NCBI GenBank assembly: GCA_002317385.1
Contig: DCJH01000025.1
Location: 5,986 to 69,985, forward strand
Length of the DNA stretch: 64,000 nucleotides
Direction of reading: 5' to 3'
Source: Prevotella sp. UBA1705
Lineage (GTDB): Bacteria; Bacteroidota; Bacteroidia; Bacteroidales; Bacteroidaceae
In this document: positions 51,671 through 60,692 of the stretch, piece by piece
Numbering within the stretch: position 1 is the first letter of the stretch
How the letters are laid out: each line of letters opens with the position of its first letter
Notes under the pieces: generated by a model
Database searches by the model: none
What the model was told of the DNA's origin: nothing
What the model saw: only the letters and a program-made list of their open reading frames with translations
Made by a program: the position numbers and the translations under genes

Positions 51671-52207
51671 TTATCTGATTTTGATCTTTGTGAATGTCCC
51701 GAGGTTGTCCAGCGTCAGGCTGATGTCTGTCGATGAGGCCTCCGGTGCGGGGAATCTCAATGTCATGGTCTGCACGTCTCCGCTGCCGAAGCTGCCGCCC
51801 TTGCCATCCGAATAGATCGGCGAAGCCATATAATGACCATCATCATCCTTCAGCAGTTCGTACTTCTTAGAGGTGTTGAGGTCGATGTAGTAAACCTTAT
51901 TGTAGCTTATGGATTGGAAATTGCCCTTGTATTTCAGGATCAAGGTCAGCATATTGTTCGTTTCGTCGATGTCCATCAGGCTAAGCTTGCCTTCCGACCC
52001 TACGATAATCGTCTCGATGGGCGTTTCGGCTTTTGCCTCCTGGAGCTCGGGCTGAGCTTCGGGCTGGGTCTCGGACTGGGTGGCAGGCTTATCTGCTACC
52101 AACTCAGTTCCTTCCTGCTTGTTTTCTTCTTTAGACTTGTTGCTATTGCATGCTGCCAGCATAACAGCTGCGATTGTTACCATAAATAGAATCTTTTTTT
52201 TCATCAT
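51671..52207 (-). CDS. Lipoprotein of unknown function paired with the OmpA lipoprotein
   Basis: 178 residues. MKKKILFMVTIAAVMLAAC is a clear lipoprotein signal with the Cys about residue 20; a Glu/Gln/Lys-rich linker follows (about 25-60), then a single beta domain (MLTLILKYKGNFQSISYNKV, YYIDLNTSKKYELLKDDDGH, MTLRFPAPEASSTDISLTLD). No family name is certain. It is first in a two-gene operon with the OmpA-type lipoprotein. Confidence 0.75.
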   Translation of the reverse strand: MMKKKILFMVTIAAVMLAACNSNKSKEENKQEGTELVADKPATQSETQPEAQPELQEAKAETPIETIIVGSEGKLSLMDIDETNNMLTLILKYKGNFQSISYNKVYYIDLNTSKKYELLKDDDGHYMASPIYSDGKGGSFGSGDVQTMTLRFPAPEASSTDISLTLDNLGTFTKIKIR

Positions 52208-52451
52208 AGTAAGGGTTTAATTATAACATAAAAAATATTTTAAGCGCCTAAAGATATGAAATAATCCTTGTATCAGCTGGTTATAGCTTGTTAAATGGAT
52301 ATAAAAAACAAAAAACAACAGTGATTGGATAGGCTTGGATTACGCGCTGGGAAACCCTCTTGGCGGGTGGGTTGGGCATAGTTTATGAATGAACAAGCGG
52401 CAAACCCTTGTCTCCGGACGAATGATCGCTGCTTCTGCAAACGGGTTATTA
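52208..52451. other. Intergenic stretch, no gene seen
   Basis: AT-rich upstream region of the lipoprotein operon and downstream region of the subtilase gene. No repeat family or RNA structure is recognised before the terminator at 52452. Confidence 0.5.
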
Positions 52452-52490
52452 GAAAAAATAATGGTAGGTTGGGAATCCCAGCCTACCATT
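52452..52490 (-). terminator. Terminator of the subtilase gene
   Basis: AATGGTAGG-TTGGG / CCCAGCCTACCATT hairpin (52460-52490), followed on the minus strand by ATTTTTTC. Confidence 0.85.
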
Positions 52491-52538
52491 GCTTATGATT
52501 ACCTTTGGAAGAGACTCCAAAGTGTGTGCTTGGCAATC

Positions 52539-55500
52539 TTATTTCTTAATGATATTAACAACATAAGATTTGCCGTTGTTCTTGATCTTCATGATGTAGA
52601 CACCAGACGAGAGGTTGGAAATATTGATTCCCGAAACCGTTAAGTCTGATGCGTTGGCAGACTCCTTGAAGACTATCTTGCCATCCGTGCTGTAGAGCTC
52701 CACATCGGTAACTCCACTGATAGCCTGGGCAAACTTCACTTTCACCACATCGACTACAGGATTGGGGAATACCGTAGGCTTGGCGTCGGAATTGACATTG
52801 ACATCGTCTATACCGGTGCTTACCGTCGAGACACTGGCCTCGTTGGAGAGCTGCGACTGATTGAGTCCATCATACATCGCCACGACATTGTAGGTGTATG
52901 TACCTGCCGAAGGTACGGTGTTGTCTACGAACACTGTGGTGTTGCCGTCCACAGCCGATATGATGCTGCCGTCTCTCAGAATGTTGTAGTGTGTAATCTT
53001 ATTGTTAGGACCTACAGACAATTTAGCCCATGTGGGTTTGTTTGTTGCATTTTCTGAGAACGAGAGCGCGCCAGACGCGGGCTTGGTAGCCGCGAGGAGG
53101 AACTTGTCTCTGTCGTCGTTGAGGTCTTCCTCACCCCAGCTGTCCACCGAACTCTTAATGGGGGTTTGAGCAGTAATGGCACCAACCGGAGCAATTCTCA
53201 CATTGTCGAGCGTGGTGGTGTTCTTGTCGTAGCTGTAGGCATAGAACGCTAATCTGAACGGCTTGCCGTCGGCCATATACTCCGCGAGCTCAAACTTCTG
53301 GAAACCTCTCAGATTATCGGTCACGTTGTAGGGAATAGAGTCGAACAACACCTTACCATAGGTCTTGATATACTCTGCGTCGATCTGTGCATCGCTGTCC
53401 ACCGGAACATAATACAACCTCAACGGCTCAGCGTAGTCGGGATTCTTGGTGGTGGCAGGAGAGTTGAAGGTGAGCTCCGTATAACCGGCCGGCAAATTCT
53501 TTACCACCGGAGAAACGAGATAATCGTCTTCCTGACGTGCCTTGTCATTCCAATAAGAGAATGCCGACGCTACCCAGTTGCCATCAATGGCCTGCAGCGG
53601 CATCCAGGTGACTCTGTCGTTATTGGCGTCTATCGTGTACCAGGGCTTCGCGGGCCATGGCACCACGAGGTCGAAGGTGGTGTTGAGATAGGAATCATAA
53701 TACAAGCTGTCGGGTCTCTGCCAGCTCAATGCCACCGACGTGGGCGACTCTACATTTCCTGTCAGATCCAACGGCGGGTTGTCGTTCGACCTTACGTTCA
53801 CGTAATCTTCACGAACCACCGTGCGTTCTCCCTGCGAGTTGGTCTCTGTCAGCTTCACGGTGTAGATGCCAGCCTTGTTGAACCTCACGTTCAGATGCTC
53901 CGTGTTAGGCGATGTTCCTTCGAGGAAAGTCAATGCGCCCTGCTCGTTAGGCACAAACGACCATTCATGCTTGGTAATCGTGGGGAAACCCTGTGACATG
54001 TTCTTGAACTGCACATTCTCTCCCACATAGATCTTGGAGCGATCTTCGTTGAATCCAATCGTCAGGTTGGGCTGTCTTACCTCGATATAGTCGTTCTTGA
54101 TCATTTCGTCAGAACCATATTCGTTGGTAGCCACCAGCTTCACGGAGAATCGGCCTTCTGCCTTGAATCTCAGTTGAGGAGCCTCCGTTGAATCCGTCGT
54201 CCCATTGATATACTCCACAGCGTCTGGATAGAACGACCACTTGTAAGATGTCGCAGCGCTGGAATAGGTCTCATTTACCATGCTGACATCTGTATAGATG
54301 GTATTCCATGTTCGGGTATCGGCAGAGATGAAATTGAAATCCACAGAGGGTTTACCTCCTTCGGAAACATTCTCCACCTTGAAGTCTTCCAGGGCCACGC
54401 CCCAGCTTACCTTGTCGCCGCTGTGGTGCTTGATGCCGAAGAACTGTCGGCCATCCTTCTGAGCCTCAAACTCGAAGCTCACCTTCTTCCAGTTCTCATT
54501 GGGCTCAGACTGGTCGTGCGTGAAAGAGCCCACCAGGGTCTGCATGGCAGCCACCTCGTTGGTGTCGCCTACAAACACGTCAAGCACCTCCTGATCGATG
54601 GTGTCCCTGGAGAGTTTGTAAGTATAGTAGGAAACGCGGTACTTATCGCCAGCCTTCAATACGACGGGATTGGTCAGCATCCAGTCCTCGGTCTTCTTGT
54701 CCGTATTACCGTTGCACACATACTGTGAGTTATCGTGACTTACCACCTTGGACAGGAACGCCCAGGGTTTAGACTTCTTGGCTATCACGTTCACGATCTT
54801 CCAGCTGTGCTTGGCAAGATCATCGATGTTGAAGTTCTCCAACATTCTGGAACCGGCTGTCGTGAGGTCGGCCACCACCGGGGTGAACTGGCCCTGTGCA
54901 ATGTTATTGTTCACAGCACCGTCTGCATCGTAGACGGCCTTGGCTGTCACCGTGTATTCCTTAAACACATCGGTGAGAGAAAGCTCTGCAGTGACGTCGG
55001 CTGACGAACCTGCCGTAAGAGCCAGCATATCCTTATCAACCTCCTGGAGAACCTCGCCAACGGAGTTCTTTACCGTAAATCTCACCTTGAAGGCAGGCGT
55101 AGAGGCGGTACCGATATTCTTAACGGTGGCCTTGATGGGCGTATTGGCAGAGTACTGGTCGGCCTCGACGGTGGAAACCAGGTTGCTCACCTCCAGGTCG
55201 TTGGCCACTTCCAAGCCGTTCACCACCAGTCCGTAATCCACTCCCTGGTCGTCCAGCGTTCCCTTGTGAGAGATGGTCAGCGTGATTTCGCCGGTCTGCG
55301 GATTGGGGATGTAGACCTGCTCGATATTGTCCACCACATTGTCTCCGGTGGTCGCATTAGCGGCCGGATTCTCTGGATCCAATTTATAAGGAGTATAAAC
55401 CACCCCGTTCTGCTCTATTCTCAGATCGAGGTCATCCACCAGCATGGGTTTGCGGTTGTTCAGGAATTCCGGGGTCTTGGGCGTGTCGTCACTGATCCAA

Positions 55501-56945
55501 GCCAGGGGCTCGCCGGGGCGGTCTACCCAGGCCAGCGTGGCCCTGACCGGCTTGCCTGCCTGTGTCTTCAATTTCAGCGTAACAATCTCGCCGTTGGTGA
55601 GCACGCCCTCGCGGCATCGGGTCTCCCGGCCGTTATAGTCCACGGTCTGCACCGCGGCCAGGGCGTCCACGAGTCCAAAGCCATATTTATAGTCGGGACC
55701 GGGATTGCCGGCCTCTTTCGCAGTGTTGGCGAGCAGGGCCTTCACGGTTGAGGAACTAAGATATTTACCCGTCTTCTCCTTGGCAAATCCCTGGATAAGG
55801 GCCACGGCACCCGTGGTGGCGGGAGAAGCCATGGACGTGCCGCTGTAGCCCACGTAAGAGCCTTTGTCTTTGGCAGTGGTCGAGATGACCTGATAGCCGT
55901 CGTTGACCACTGTCGGTAAGATTCTACCGTCGTCGGCCGGACCCGTGGATGAGAAGGAACACAACTTGACACTCTCCGGCCCCGTGTAATCGAACACAGG
56001 CTCCACAGCACCCACATAGATGGCATTCTTAGACACGCTGCCAAACCCTATCGAGCCGTAGCCCTGCTCTCCACCATCAATCTGCTGGGGCTGTCCGGCG
56101 GTGCCCTCGCCGTTCTGATTACCCGATGAGCAGATCATGGTGTGCCAAGGGGCTCCCTTGAGGATTTCGTCCGTCACGGCGTCAAACTCAGAATAGTAAC
56201 CAAACTTGTAGTCCTCGGTGGTACTTACATTGTCGTCTCCCGTCCAGACATACTTACTGCTGTTGTAGACCCAGCCAGCGTCAAACCCATAGGAGTGGTT
56301 AGACAGAATGCCATCCTGGGTCTTCATGGCATTGTAGATTTCGAGATAGTTGTTATCGAAATTCCAACTCTTGACAGTCGCCTCGGGCGCCATGCCGGCG
56401 GCGGGCTTATAGATGCCCTTGGATATCATGGTACCGGCCACGTGGGTGGAGTGATTGCTCAGGTCCATGGGTGACAGCGTGTCGCCAGCCAGTATCACCC
56501 TGCCCTCCAATTCATAATGGTTGGCCAGCACATGGGCACCGTCCCACTCCAGTATCTTCACGTTCTTACCCGTGAGATCGTAATGGGACGTGCCTCCGGG
56601 ATGCAGTTTGTCCACACCCGAAGTAATCGCCACATTGGCGTTGTGCGTAACCAAATACAATGGATTCCCGTTACCCTCGACAGCTACCATCTGAGCGATC
56701 TTGCCATCTTTGGTCTCAAATCTGAAAGGAGAGCCTTTCTTTTTGGCGACACGCTGTAGTTGCGAGTCTGACACAGCCATCTTTTTTAGTCTCTTTTGTG
56801 CCGTTGAAAGGACACCAAAATTTGTTTTCTCCTGAAGAGTTTTCACGTCTTCTTGTATCTGCGCACTTGATGTGACAGATAGGAAAACAAGAAGTCCTGC
56901 TGTGACGCAAGACCTCGGTCTGTTTGCAATTTTTAGTATTCTCAT
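52539..56945 (-). CDS. Large secreted subtilase (S8) with PKD-like, jelly-roll and FN3-like domains and T9SS sorting domain
   Basis: 1468 residues. Signal peptide to about residue 28. The peptidase domain (about 115-430) has the full triad: Asp135 (ILEWDGAHV), His168 (NHSTHVAGTM) and Ser371 (GTSMASPATTG). After it come a CARDB-like domain (VSTVEADQYSANTPIKATVK), jelly-roll regions (LENFNIDDLAKHSWKIVN, QEDDYLVSPVVKNLPAGYTE), two PKD-like domains (GRFSVKLVATNEYGSDEMIK, GIYTVKLTETNSQGERTVV), an FN3-like segment, and a C-terminal type A sorting domain (VFPNPVVDVVKVKFA, VELYSTDGKIVF, NISNLSSGVYIMKIKNNGKS). Exported through T9SS to the surface or medium to degrade proteins. Confidence 0.94.
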   Translation of the reverse strand: MRILKIANRPRSCVTAGLLVFLSVTSSAQIQEDVKTLQEKTNFGVLSTAQKRLKKMAVSDSQLQRVAKKKGSPFRFETKDGKIAQMVAVEGNGNPLYLVTHNANVAITSGVDKLHPGGTSHYDLTGKNVKILEWDGAHVLANHYELEGRVILAGDTLSPMDLSNHSTHVAGTMISKGIYKPAAGMAPEATVKSWNFDNNYLEIYNAMKTQDGILSNHSYGFDAGWVYNSSKYVWTGDDNVSTTEDYKFGYYSEFDAVTDEILKGAPWHTMICSSGNQNGEGTAGQPQQIDGGEQGYGSIGFGSVSKNAIYVGAVEPVFDYTGPESVKLCSFSSTGPADDGRILPTVVNDGYQVISTTAKDKGSYVGYSGTSMASPATTGAVALIQGFAKEKTGKYLSSSTVKALLANTAKEAGNPGPDYKYGFGLVDALAAVQTVDYNGRETRCREGVLTNGEIVTLKLKTQAGKPVRATLAWVDRPGEPLAWISDDTPKTPEFLNNRKPMLVDDLDLRIEQNGVVYTPYKLDPENPAANATTGDNVVDNIEQVYIPNPQTGEITLTISHKGTLDDQGVDYGLVVNGLEVANDLEVSNLVSTVEADQYSANTPIKATVKNIGTASTPAFKVRFTVKNSVGEVLQEVDKDMLALTAGSSADVTAELSLTDVFKEYTVTAKAVYDADGAVNNNIAQGQFTPVVADLTTAGSRMLENFNIDDLAKHSWKIVNVIAKKSKPWAFLSKVVSHDNSQYVCNGNTDKKTEDWMLTNPVVLKAGDKYRVSYYTYKLSRDTIDQEVLDVFVGDTNEVAAMQTLVGSFTHDQSEPNENWKKVSFEFEAQKDGRQFFGIKHHSGDKVSWGVALEDFKVENVSEGGKPSVDFNFISADTRTWNTIYTDVSMVNETYSSAATSYKWSFYPDAVEYINGTTDSTEAPQLRFKAEGRFSVKLVATNEYGSDEMIKNDYIEVRQPNLTIGFNEDRSKIYVGENVQFKNMSQGFPTITKHEWSFVPNEQGALTFLEGTSPNTEHLNVRFNKAGIYTVKLTETNSQGERTVVREDYVNVRSNDNPPLDLTGNVESPTSVALSWQRPDSLYYDSYLNTTFDLVVPWPAKPWYTIDANNDRVTWMPLQAIDGNWVASAFSYWNDKARQEDDYLVSPVVKNLPAGYTELTFNSPATTKNPDYAEPLRLYYVPVDSDAQIDAEYIKTYGKVLFDSIPYNVTDNLRGFQKFELAEYMADGKPFRLAFYAYSYDKNTTTLDNVRIAPVGAITAQTPIKSSVDSWGEEDLNDDRDKFLLAATKPASGALSFSENATNKPTWAKLSVGPNNKITHYNILRDGSIISAVDGNTTVFVDNTVPSAGTYTYNVVAMYDGLNQSQLSNEASVSTVSTGIDDVNVNSDAKPTVFPNPVVDVVKVKFAQAISGVTDVELYSTDGKIVFKESANASDLTVSGINISNLSSGVYIMKIKNNGKSYVVNIIKK

Positions 56946-56967
56946 ATCTCTCTTAATAATTTCGGGT

Positions 56968-56976
56968 GCAAATTTA
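56968..56976 (-). promoter_or_regulatory. -7 promoter element of the subtilase gene
   Basis: Minus-strand TAAATTTGC fits TAnnTTTGC, 23 bp upstream of the ATG at 56945. Confidence 0.6.
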
Positions 56977-57546
56977 CATTATTTTATTCGAATTACATTT
57001 AAATAATTAAATAATATTCCTATAATATTAATATTTTGTAATTTGCAAGCGTGATTTTGGTTATGTTCTGTAAGTTTATGCTATTTTATCTACTCAATGT
57101 TCAAATTCAATAATCACAAGCAAAAGTTTCTTTTTGTTTCAGCCTTCTATTCTACGCTCAGATCATTTTACCTAAGACGATAGGCCATGAATAACTGCCA
57201 TTTTGCTCCAAATGTGGGATGAATCATATCTATTTCTCTTGTGTAATTTTCAGTTCGATGATTTGTCTTTCTCAGACAAATAGTGACTCAAATTTCGATG
57301 GTAGTATCTATGGTGGTTTAGCAAGTCTGGTCGTCTCTTTCCATAAGGGAGAGCCTGAGACGGTTGGGGCGATTGAGGCGGATAACCGATTCTATATTAA
57401 TATAGGTCTTTGGAAATGTGCCACCTGTCTTGAAAAAGATTCTGTAATGCGAGATTTCAATAAAGGTGGAGGGAATAACTATCAGGTTAACAGTGTAAGC
57501 GCTTCACTGAGTCTTCGCTCTTTCACAATGTGTTCCGAGACAAAGA
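56977..57546. other. AT-rich chromosomal flank of the integrated element, no gene supported
   Basis: A frame from 57219 would run through the terminator and the attachment repeat, so it is not believable as a gene to its end. Nothing else is recognised on either strand. Confidence 0.5.
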
Positions 57547-57582
57547 AAAAAGGAGTTGCAAAGAAATTTGCAACTCCTTTTT
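57547..57582 (-). terminator. Original terminator of the disrupted tRNA transcription unit (now displaced)
   Basis: Perfect 16-bp stem AAAAAGGAGTTGCAAA / TTTGCAACTCCTTTTT with a GAAA loop, T-rich on the minus strand, three bases outside the left attachment repeat. Before integration it would have followed the 3' end of the tRNA gene whose end is now at 63981 (inference). Confidence 0.7.
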
Positions 57583-57585
57583 GTC

Positions 57586-57602
57586 AATGTAGCGGGGGTG
57601 GG
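57586..57602. repeat. Left attachment-site repeat (att core)
   Basis: AATGTAGCGGGGGTGGG, identical to 63977-63993 and in the same orientation. Here it follows the displaced terminator and is followed by unrelated TAATCAAC instead of the T-loop sequence. Confidence 0.88.
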
Positions 57603-57892
57603 TAATCAACCTACTTTTTTGTCCCTCAAACAAAAGAAAACAAACGCAATAAAATGTTATTAAATACTTGATAATTAATGTATTAAGCATTATTATTTAT
57701 TTATCCACATTTTCATATTATTGCACATAAAAGCACATTATCGTTTATTTTTGTCCCTTAATTGTCCCTTGTGAAAACTCTGAAATACCCAGTAAATATT
57801 GGTCTTTTGTGGGGTATGATGTTGTATGTTGTCCCTTTTTTGCTTAATTATTATTAAAAAGGTTGTGAAAAGGGATGATTTTATGGTGGGAA
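57603..57892. promoter_or_regulatory. Left-end control region with integrase arm-type sites
   Basis: Four TTGTCCCT sites lie at 57619, 57751, 57762 and 57829. The central pair is within a 29-bp block (57749-57777) that is repeated exactly near the right end (63911-63939). Such spaced direct repeats on both sides of the cores are the usual form of arm-type binding sites of tyrosine recombinases. No gene is present. Confidence 0.65.
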
Positions 57893-57925
57893 TTGCACCA
57901 AATGAAATAAAATGATTATATTTGC
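57893..57925 (+). promoter_or_regulatory. Promoter of the integrase gene
   Basis: TTG at 57893-57895, 21-bp spacer, TATATTTGC at 57917-57925, 22 bp before the ATG. Matches the Bacteroidota promoter pattern well. Confidence 0.68.
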
Positions 57926-57947
57926 AATAGAAAGAAAATAAAAGACA

Positions 57948-59135
57948 ATGGCAAAATTTAGCACAAAAGGATGGAATACAAGCACCGATAACCCTAAGTT
58001 ATTGGGAAATGTTTTGGCAGATGGTAGGGTTAGCCTTTATTTGAGGTATAACTATGGCAGTGTTAGCGATGGCGAGGGCATTGTGAAAGTGGATAGGGTT
58101 AAGGAGTCTTTGAGGTTATATTTGATTAATAACCCAAGGACACCGATAGAGAGGCAACAGAATAAGGATACCTTAGAATTAGCTCAAGAGATAAAGAAAG
58201 ATAGGGGGCGGCAATTTCTGGAAGATAAAGAAGGGTATAAGTTTAAGCAAAACGGCATTAACCTGTTTCAGTACTTTGCCAGCTTCATACGACAAAGCGG
58301 GGTAGCCGATAAGCACGTTTTGGAGGGGGCGTTGAAAAACTTTCAAGATTTCATAGGTGAGGAATACCCACAATTTGCCAACAGGATAGAGCCTAAGAAC
58401 CTTAGCCGTGAAATGATGGAACGTTTTGCCCACTACATAGAGGACGTGCACACAGGTGAGGGCGTTAGAACCTATTGGCAGCGTTTCAAGCGACTTATAA
58501 ATTATGCCGTGGATAAAGGCGTTATCAAGAAAAGTCCATGCCTTAAAATCAAGGTAATGAACACCAACGACATATTAGGCAAGGATATTCTCAGCCGTGA
58601 GGAACTCCAACAGCTATTTGCCACCCACTACCCTAAGGAGAGCGAGACCATTAGGCGGGCTTTTGCCCTTACCTGTTTCACGGGTATAAGGCATTGTGAT
58701 ATTGCAAGCCTCAGCTATGGCAATATAGACTACAGCAATAAGTTAATGACTTTCAGGCAAAGCAAGGTGCAACACGATAGCAGCGTTAGCGGTGTGCCTA
58801 TTCCCCTCAACGATACCCTTTTGGCTATCATAGGAGAAAAGCCAGAGGGGGCAAAGGATAGTGACCTAATATTTAGATTACCGTCTATAGAGGCAAGCAA
58901 CAAAGCCCTAAGGCATTGGACTAAGCGGGCGGGCATAGATAAGCACATAACTTGGCATTGTGGGCGCCATTCCTTTGCCACTAACCTACTGAGCAACGGG
59001 GCAAATATCAAGGTTGTAAGCGAGTTATTAGGGCACAGCAGCCTAAAGTTTACCCAGAAGTATGTAAGGGCGTTGGACGACCAGAAGAAGGCAGCTATCA
59101 ATAGTTTGCCACAAATTGATATTACCAACATTTAA
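57948..59135 (+). CDS. int: Tyrosine recombinase (site-specific integrase)
   Basis: 395 residues. N-terminal arm-binding region (about 1-100), SAM-like core-binding domain (about 105-205: LFQYFASFIRQSGVADKHVL..RTYWQRFKRLINYAVDKGVI) and catalytic domain (about 220-390). Catalytic residues: Arg248 (TGIRHCDI), a Lys in the FRQSKVQ hairpin, His337 and Arg340 (WHCGRHSF), His363 (LLGHSS) and the nucleophile Tyr372 (QKYVRA). It would insert and, with the HTH partner, excise the element at the tRNA end. Arm-type sites lie on both flanks. Confidence 0.96.
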   Translation: MAKFSTKGWNTSTDNPKLLGNVLADGRVSLYLRYNYGSVSDGEGIVKVDRVKESLRLYLINNPRTPIERQQNKDTLELAQEIKKDRGRQFLEDKEGYKFKQNGINLFQYFASFIRQSGVADKHVLEGALKNFQDFIGEEYPQFANRIEPKNLSREMMERFAHYIEDVHTGEGVRTYWQRFKRLINYAVDKGVIKKSPCLKIKVMNTNDILGKDILSREELQQLFATHYPKESETIRRAFALTCFTGIRHCDIASLSYGNIDYSNKLMTFRQSKVQHDSSVSGVPIPLNDTLLAIIGEKPEGAKDSDLIFRLPSIEASNKALRHWTKRAGIDKHITWHCGRHSFATNLLSNGANIKVVSELLGHSSLKFTQKYVRALDDQKKAAINSLPQIDITNI

Positions 59136-59146
59136 TCGATGAGGCT

Positions 59147-59455
59147 ATGGAGGCTAATAGTTCAAATATAACTAACGGGGTGCAAATTGAGACGGCGAGT
59201 GGAAATGCAACAAATATAACGGGCGACAACACCCAATATAATGTCAACAACCGCGGCACAATAAACAATACAACAAATTATTATACCAATGTAAACGATA
59301 TACATTTGTTTATTGAGATTATAAAGAAGCAACAGCAGCAAATCGACAGGCTTGCAGCTCTTTTAGAGAAAACAAACATGTTAGCTTTGGAGGCTATTAA
59401 CAAGACCACAGAGACAAACCAAAGGCTATTAGGCTTACACAGCAAGTTAAAATGA
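59147..59455 (+). CDS. Asn/Thr-rich protein with C-terminal coiled coil, unknown
   Basis: 102 residues, 11 bp after the integrase stop. Residues 1-48 are Asn/Thr-rich with a repeating polar pattern (NITNGVQIETASGNATNITG, DNTQYNVNNRGTINNTTNYY); residues about 50-100 are a heptad-like helix (LFIEIIKKQQQQIDRLAALL then EKTNMLALEAINKTTETNQR). No known family. It looks like an oligomeric accessory protein; in many satellites this position holds a regulator or interference protein (inference). Confidence 0.6.
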   Translation: MEANSSNITNGVQIETASGNATNITGDNTQYNVNNRGTINNTTNYYTNVNDIHLFIEIIKKQQQQIDRLAALLEKTNMLALEAINKTTETNQRLLGLHSKLK

Positions 59456-59481
59456 AGAAACTTTGAGCAATAAGGTGGGTA

Positions 59482-59490
59482 CCCCCCCCC
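59482..59490. repeat. Poly-C tract (9 C) before an unknown gene
   Basis: GGGTA followed by nine C, 54 bp upstream of the ATG at 59545, in an otherwise AT-rich gap. A similar GTA plus eleven C tract lies at 63738-63748. Slippage-prone, so its length may vary. Confidence 0.7.
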
Positions 59491-59544
59491 TGTTGGAGTT
59501 CTATAAAATAGTTATTAGTAACCTCATCTAAAAATTTTTTTCTT

Positions 59545-60225
59545 ATGGAAAATGAACGTCTATTAAATATTATCCCTATTGTTAGGGATGCAATTAGTGA
59601 TATAGAATATCTTGAGAGCATAGATATTAATCACGAGCTTAGATCTATTACTGATAATGAGGCAGAAGTGAAGGCGCAAAATTTAACTATGGATAGAAAG
59701 CGTTGTATTAGCAATATAGACAAGGCGATAAGTTCATTAGACGAGGTATTGGAATATATAAGGAGAACCGGGAAAACAGAAATTGCAGATGAATATAGAG
59801 ACTCTTTTTTGGACGTTGCATTAATAATGGCAAAGAAACGACACCCATACAACAGGGATATAGATAAATTGATAAGGCGGGTTAATGATATTATTTGCCT
59901 TTGCGGTAACGATGCTAAAAAGGAAACGGGATTACAGGTGCCAGCCTCAACAATGGCAACGACATTCAAAAACAAGATTATAGCAGAAAACAAGCAAGAG
60001 GTATTAAACAAACTTCATTCTCTAATAGATGGTAAGCGGGGAAAGAACGTAGCTTTAGTTATTATTGCAAGTATAGAATTAGGGTTAATTCAAAAGCCGA
60101 CATACAGGGAGGTGCAAAGAGAGTTTGGAGAGATAGGGGCGGAAAGTGGTTATCATAGCTATTTGAATAAGGATAAGTTTTCAAGCAATGAGTATGAGGG
60201 TATGAAAAAAAGACTTTCTAAATAG
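59545..60225 (+). CDS. Unknown protein of the element (226 aa)
   Basis: Mostly helical and charged (LLNIIPIVRDAISDIEYLES, CISNIDKAISSLDEVLEYIR, LDVALIMAKKRHPYNRDIDK), with a distinct C-terminal portion from about residue 155 (VLNKLHSLIDGKRGKNVALV then IIASIELGLIQKPTYREVQR) that could be a winged-helix-like unit. No catalytic motif or membrane segment. I do not recognise a family. It is followed by a terminator hairpin, so it forms the end of the first transcription block. Confidence 0.6.
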   Translation: MENERLLNIIPIVRDAISDIEYLESIDINHELRSITDNEAEVKAQNLTMDRKRCISNIDKAISSLDEVLEYIRRTGKTEIADEYRDSFLDVALIMAKKRHPYNRDIDKLIRRVNDIICLCGNDAKKETGLQVPASTMATTFKNKIIAENKQEVLNKLHSLIDGKRGKNVALVIIASIELGLIQKPTYREVQREFGEIGAESGYHSYLNKDKFSSNEYEGMKKRLSK

Positions 60226-60250
60226 AAAATACAGCTATTTTATAGCGTTT

Positions 60251-60290
60251 AATGGTGTTTGGTGGTGCTCCACTGAACACCATTTCTTTT
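60251..60290 (+). terminator. Terminator between the two halves of the element
   Basis: AATGGTGTT (60251-60259) / AACACCATT (60276-60284) with an inner GTGG/CCAC extension, then TCTTTTATTTG. Confidence 0.78.
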
Positions 60291-60335
60291 ATTTGTAGAT
60301 GCTCGTTTTTCTTGTTTTCTTTGCAAATACAAACC

Positions 60336-60369
60336 GATAACGGCAAGCGGTGCACCGCTCCAAGTTATC
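60336..60369. promoter_or_regulatory. 34-bp dyad upstream of the HTH gene (operator or origin candidate)
   Basis: GATAAC (60336-60341) and GTTATC (60364-60369) flank a perfect 14-bp palindrome AGCGGTGCACCGCT (60346-60359); all arms share one centre at 60352.5. It ends 14 bp before the ATG at 60384. An operator for the HTH protein or a foldback site for the Rep protein are the two natural readings. Confidence 0.72.
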
Positions 60370-60383
60370 ATAAAGCAAAGAAA

Positions 60384-60692
60384 ATGGATAACAACAGAAT
60401 TACTAATGAACAATTAAACGCCTTTGCCTCACAGGTTGCAAGCCGTGTGGCCATTAATACAAAGGACATGCTTACAAGTGATGAAGCAGCCGTTTATTTG
60501 GGCGTGTCTAAGTCTTTCCTTTACAAACTTACAACGAGGAAAGAGATACCACATTGCAAGCCAAACGGCAAATTATGCTTCTTTGAACGTTTGGAGTTGA
60601 ATCAATGGGTAAAGCGGGTTAGATACTCCACCGCCACAGAACTACAAGATAAGGCGATGGCATACGCCCATAAGGAAGGAGGCAAAAAATGA
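60384..60692 (+). CDS. Excisionase/AlpA-like helix-turn-helix protein
   Basis: 102 residues. MLTSDEAAVYLGVSKSFLYK then LTTRKEIPHCKPNGKLCFFE is the MerR-like winged HTH of excisionases and AlpA-type regulators (HTH_17 type). I chose ATG 60384 because A-rich AAAGAAA precedes it and the upstream frame runs through a terminator. The gene overlaps the next by 4 bp (ATGA). It probably directs excision and/or activates the downstream replication genes. Confidence 0.9.
   Translation: MDNNRITNEQLNAFASQVASRVAINTKDMLTSDEAAVYLGVSKSFLYKLTTRKEIPHCKPNGKLCFFERLELNQWVKRVRYSTATELQDKAMAYAHKEGGKK

Noticed and set aside
57219..57605. A 128-codon frame at the left edge of the element
   Set aside because: It runs through a perfect terminator hairpin and the attachment repeat, has no family features and would change at its end upon integration.
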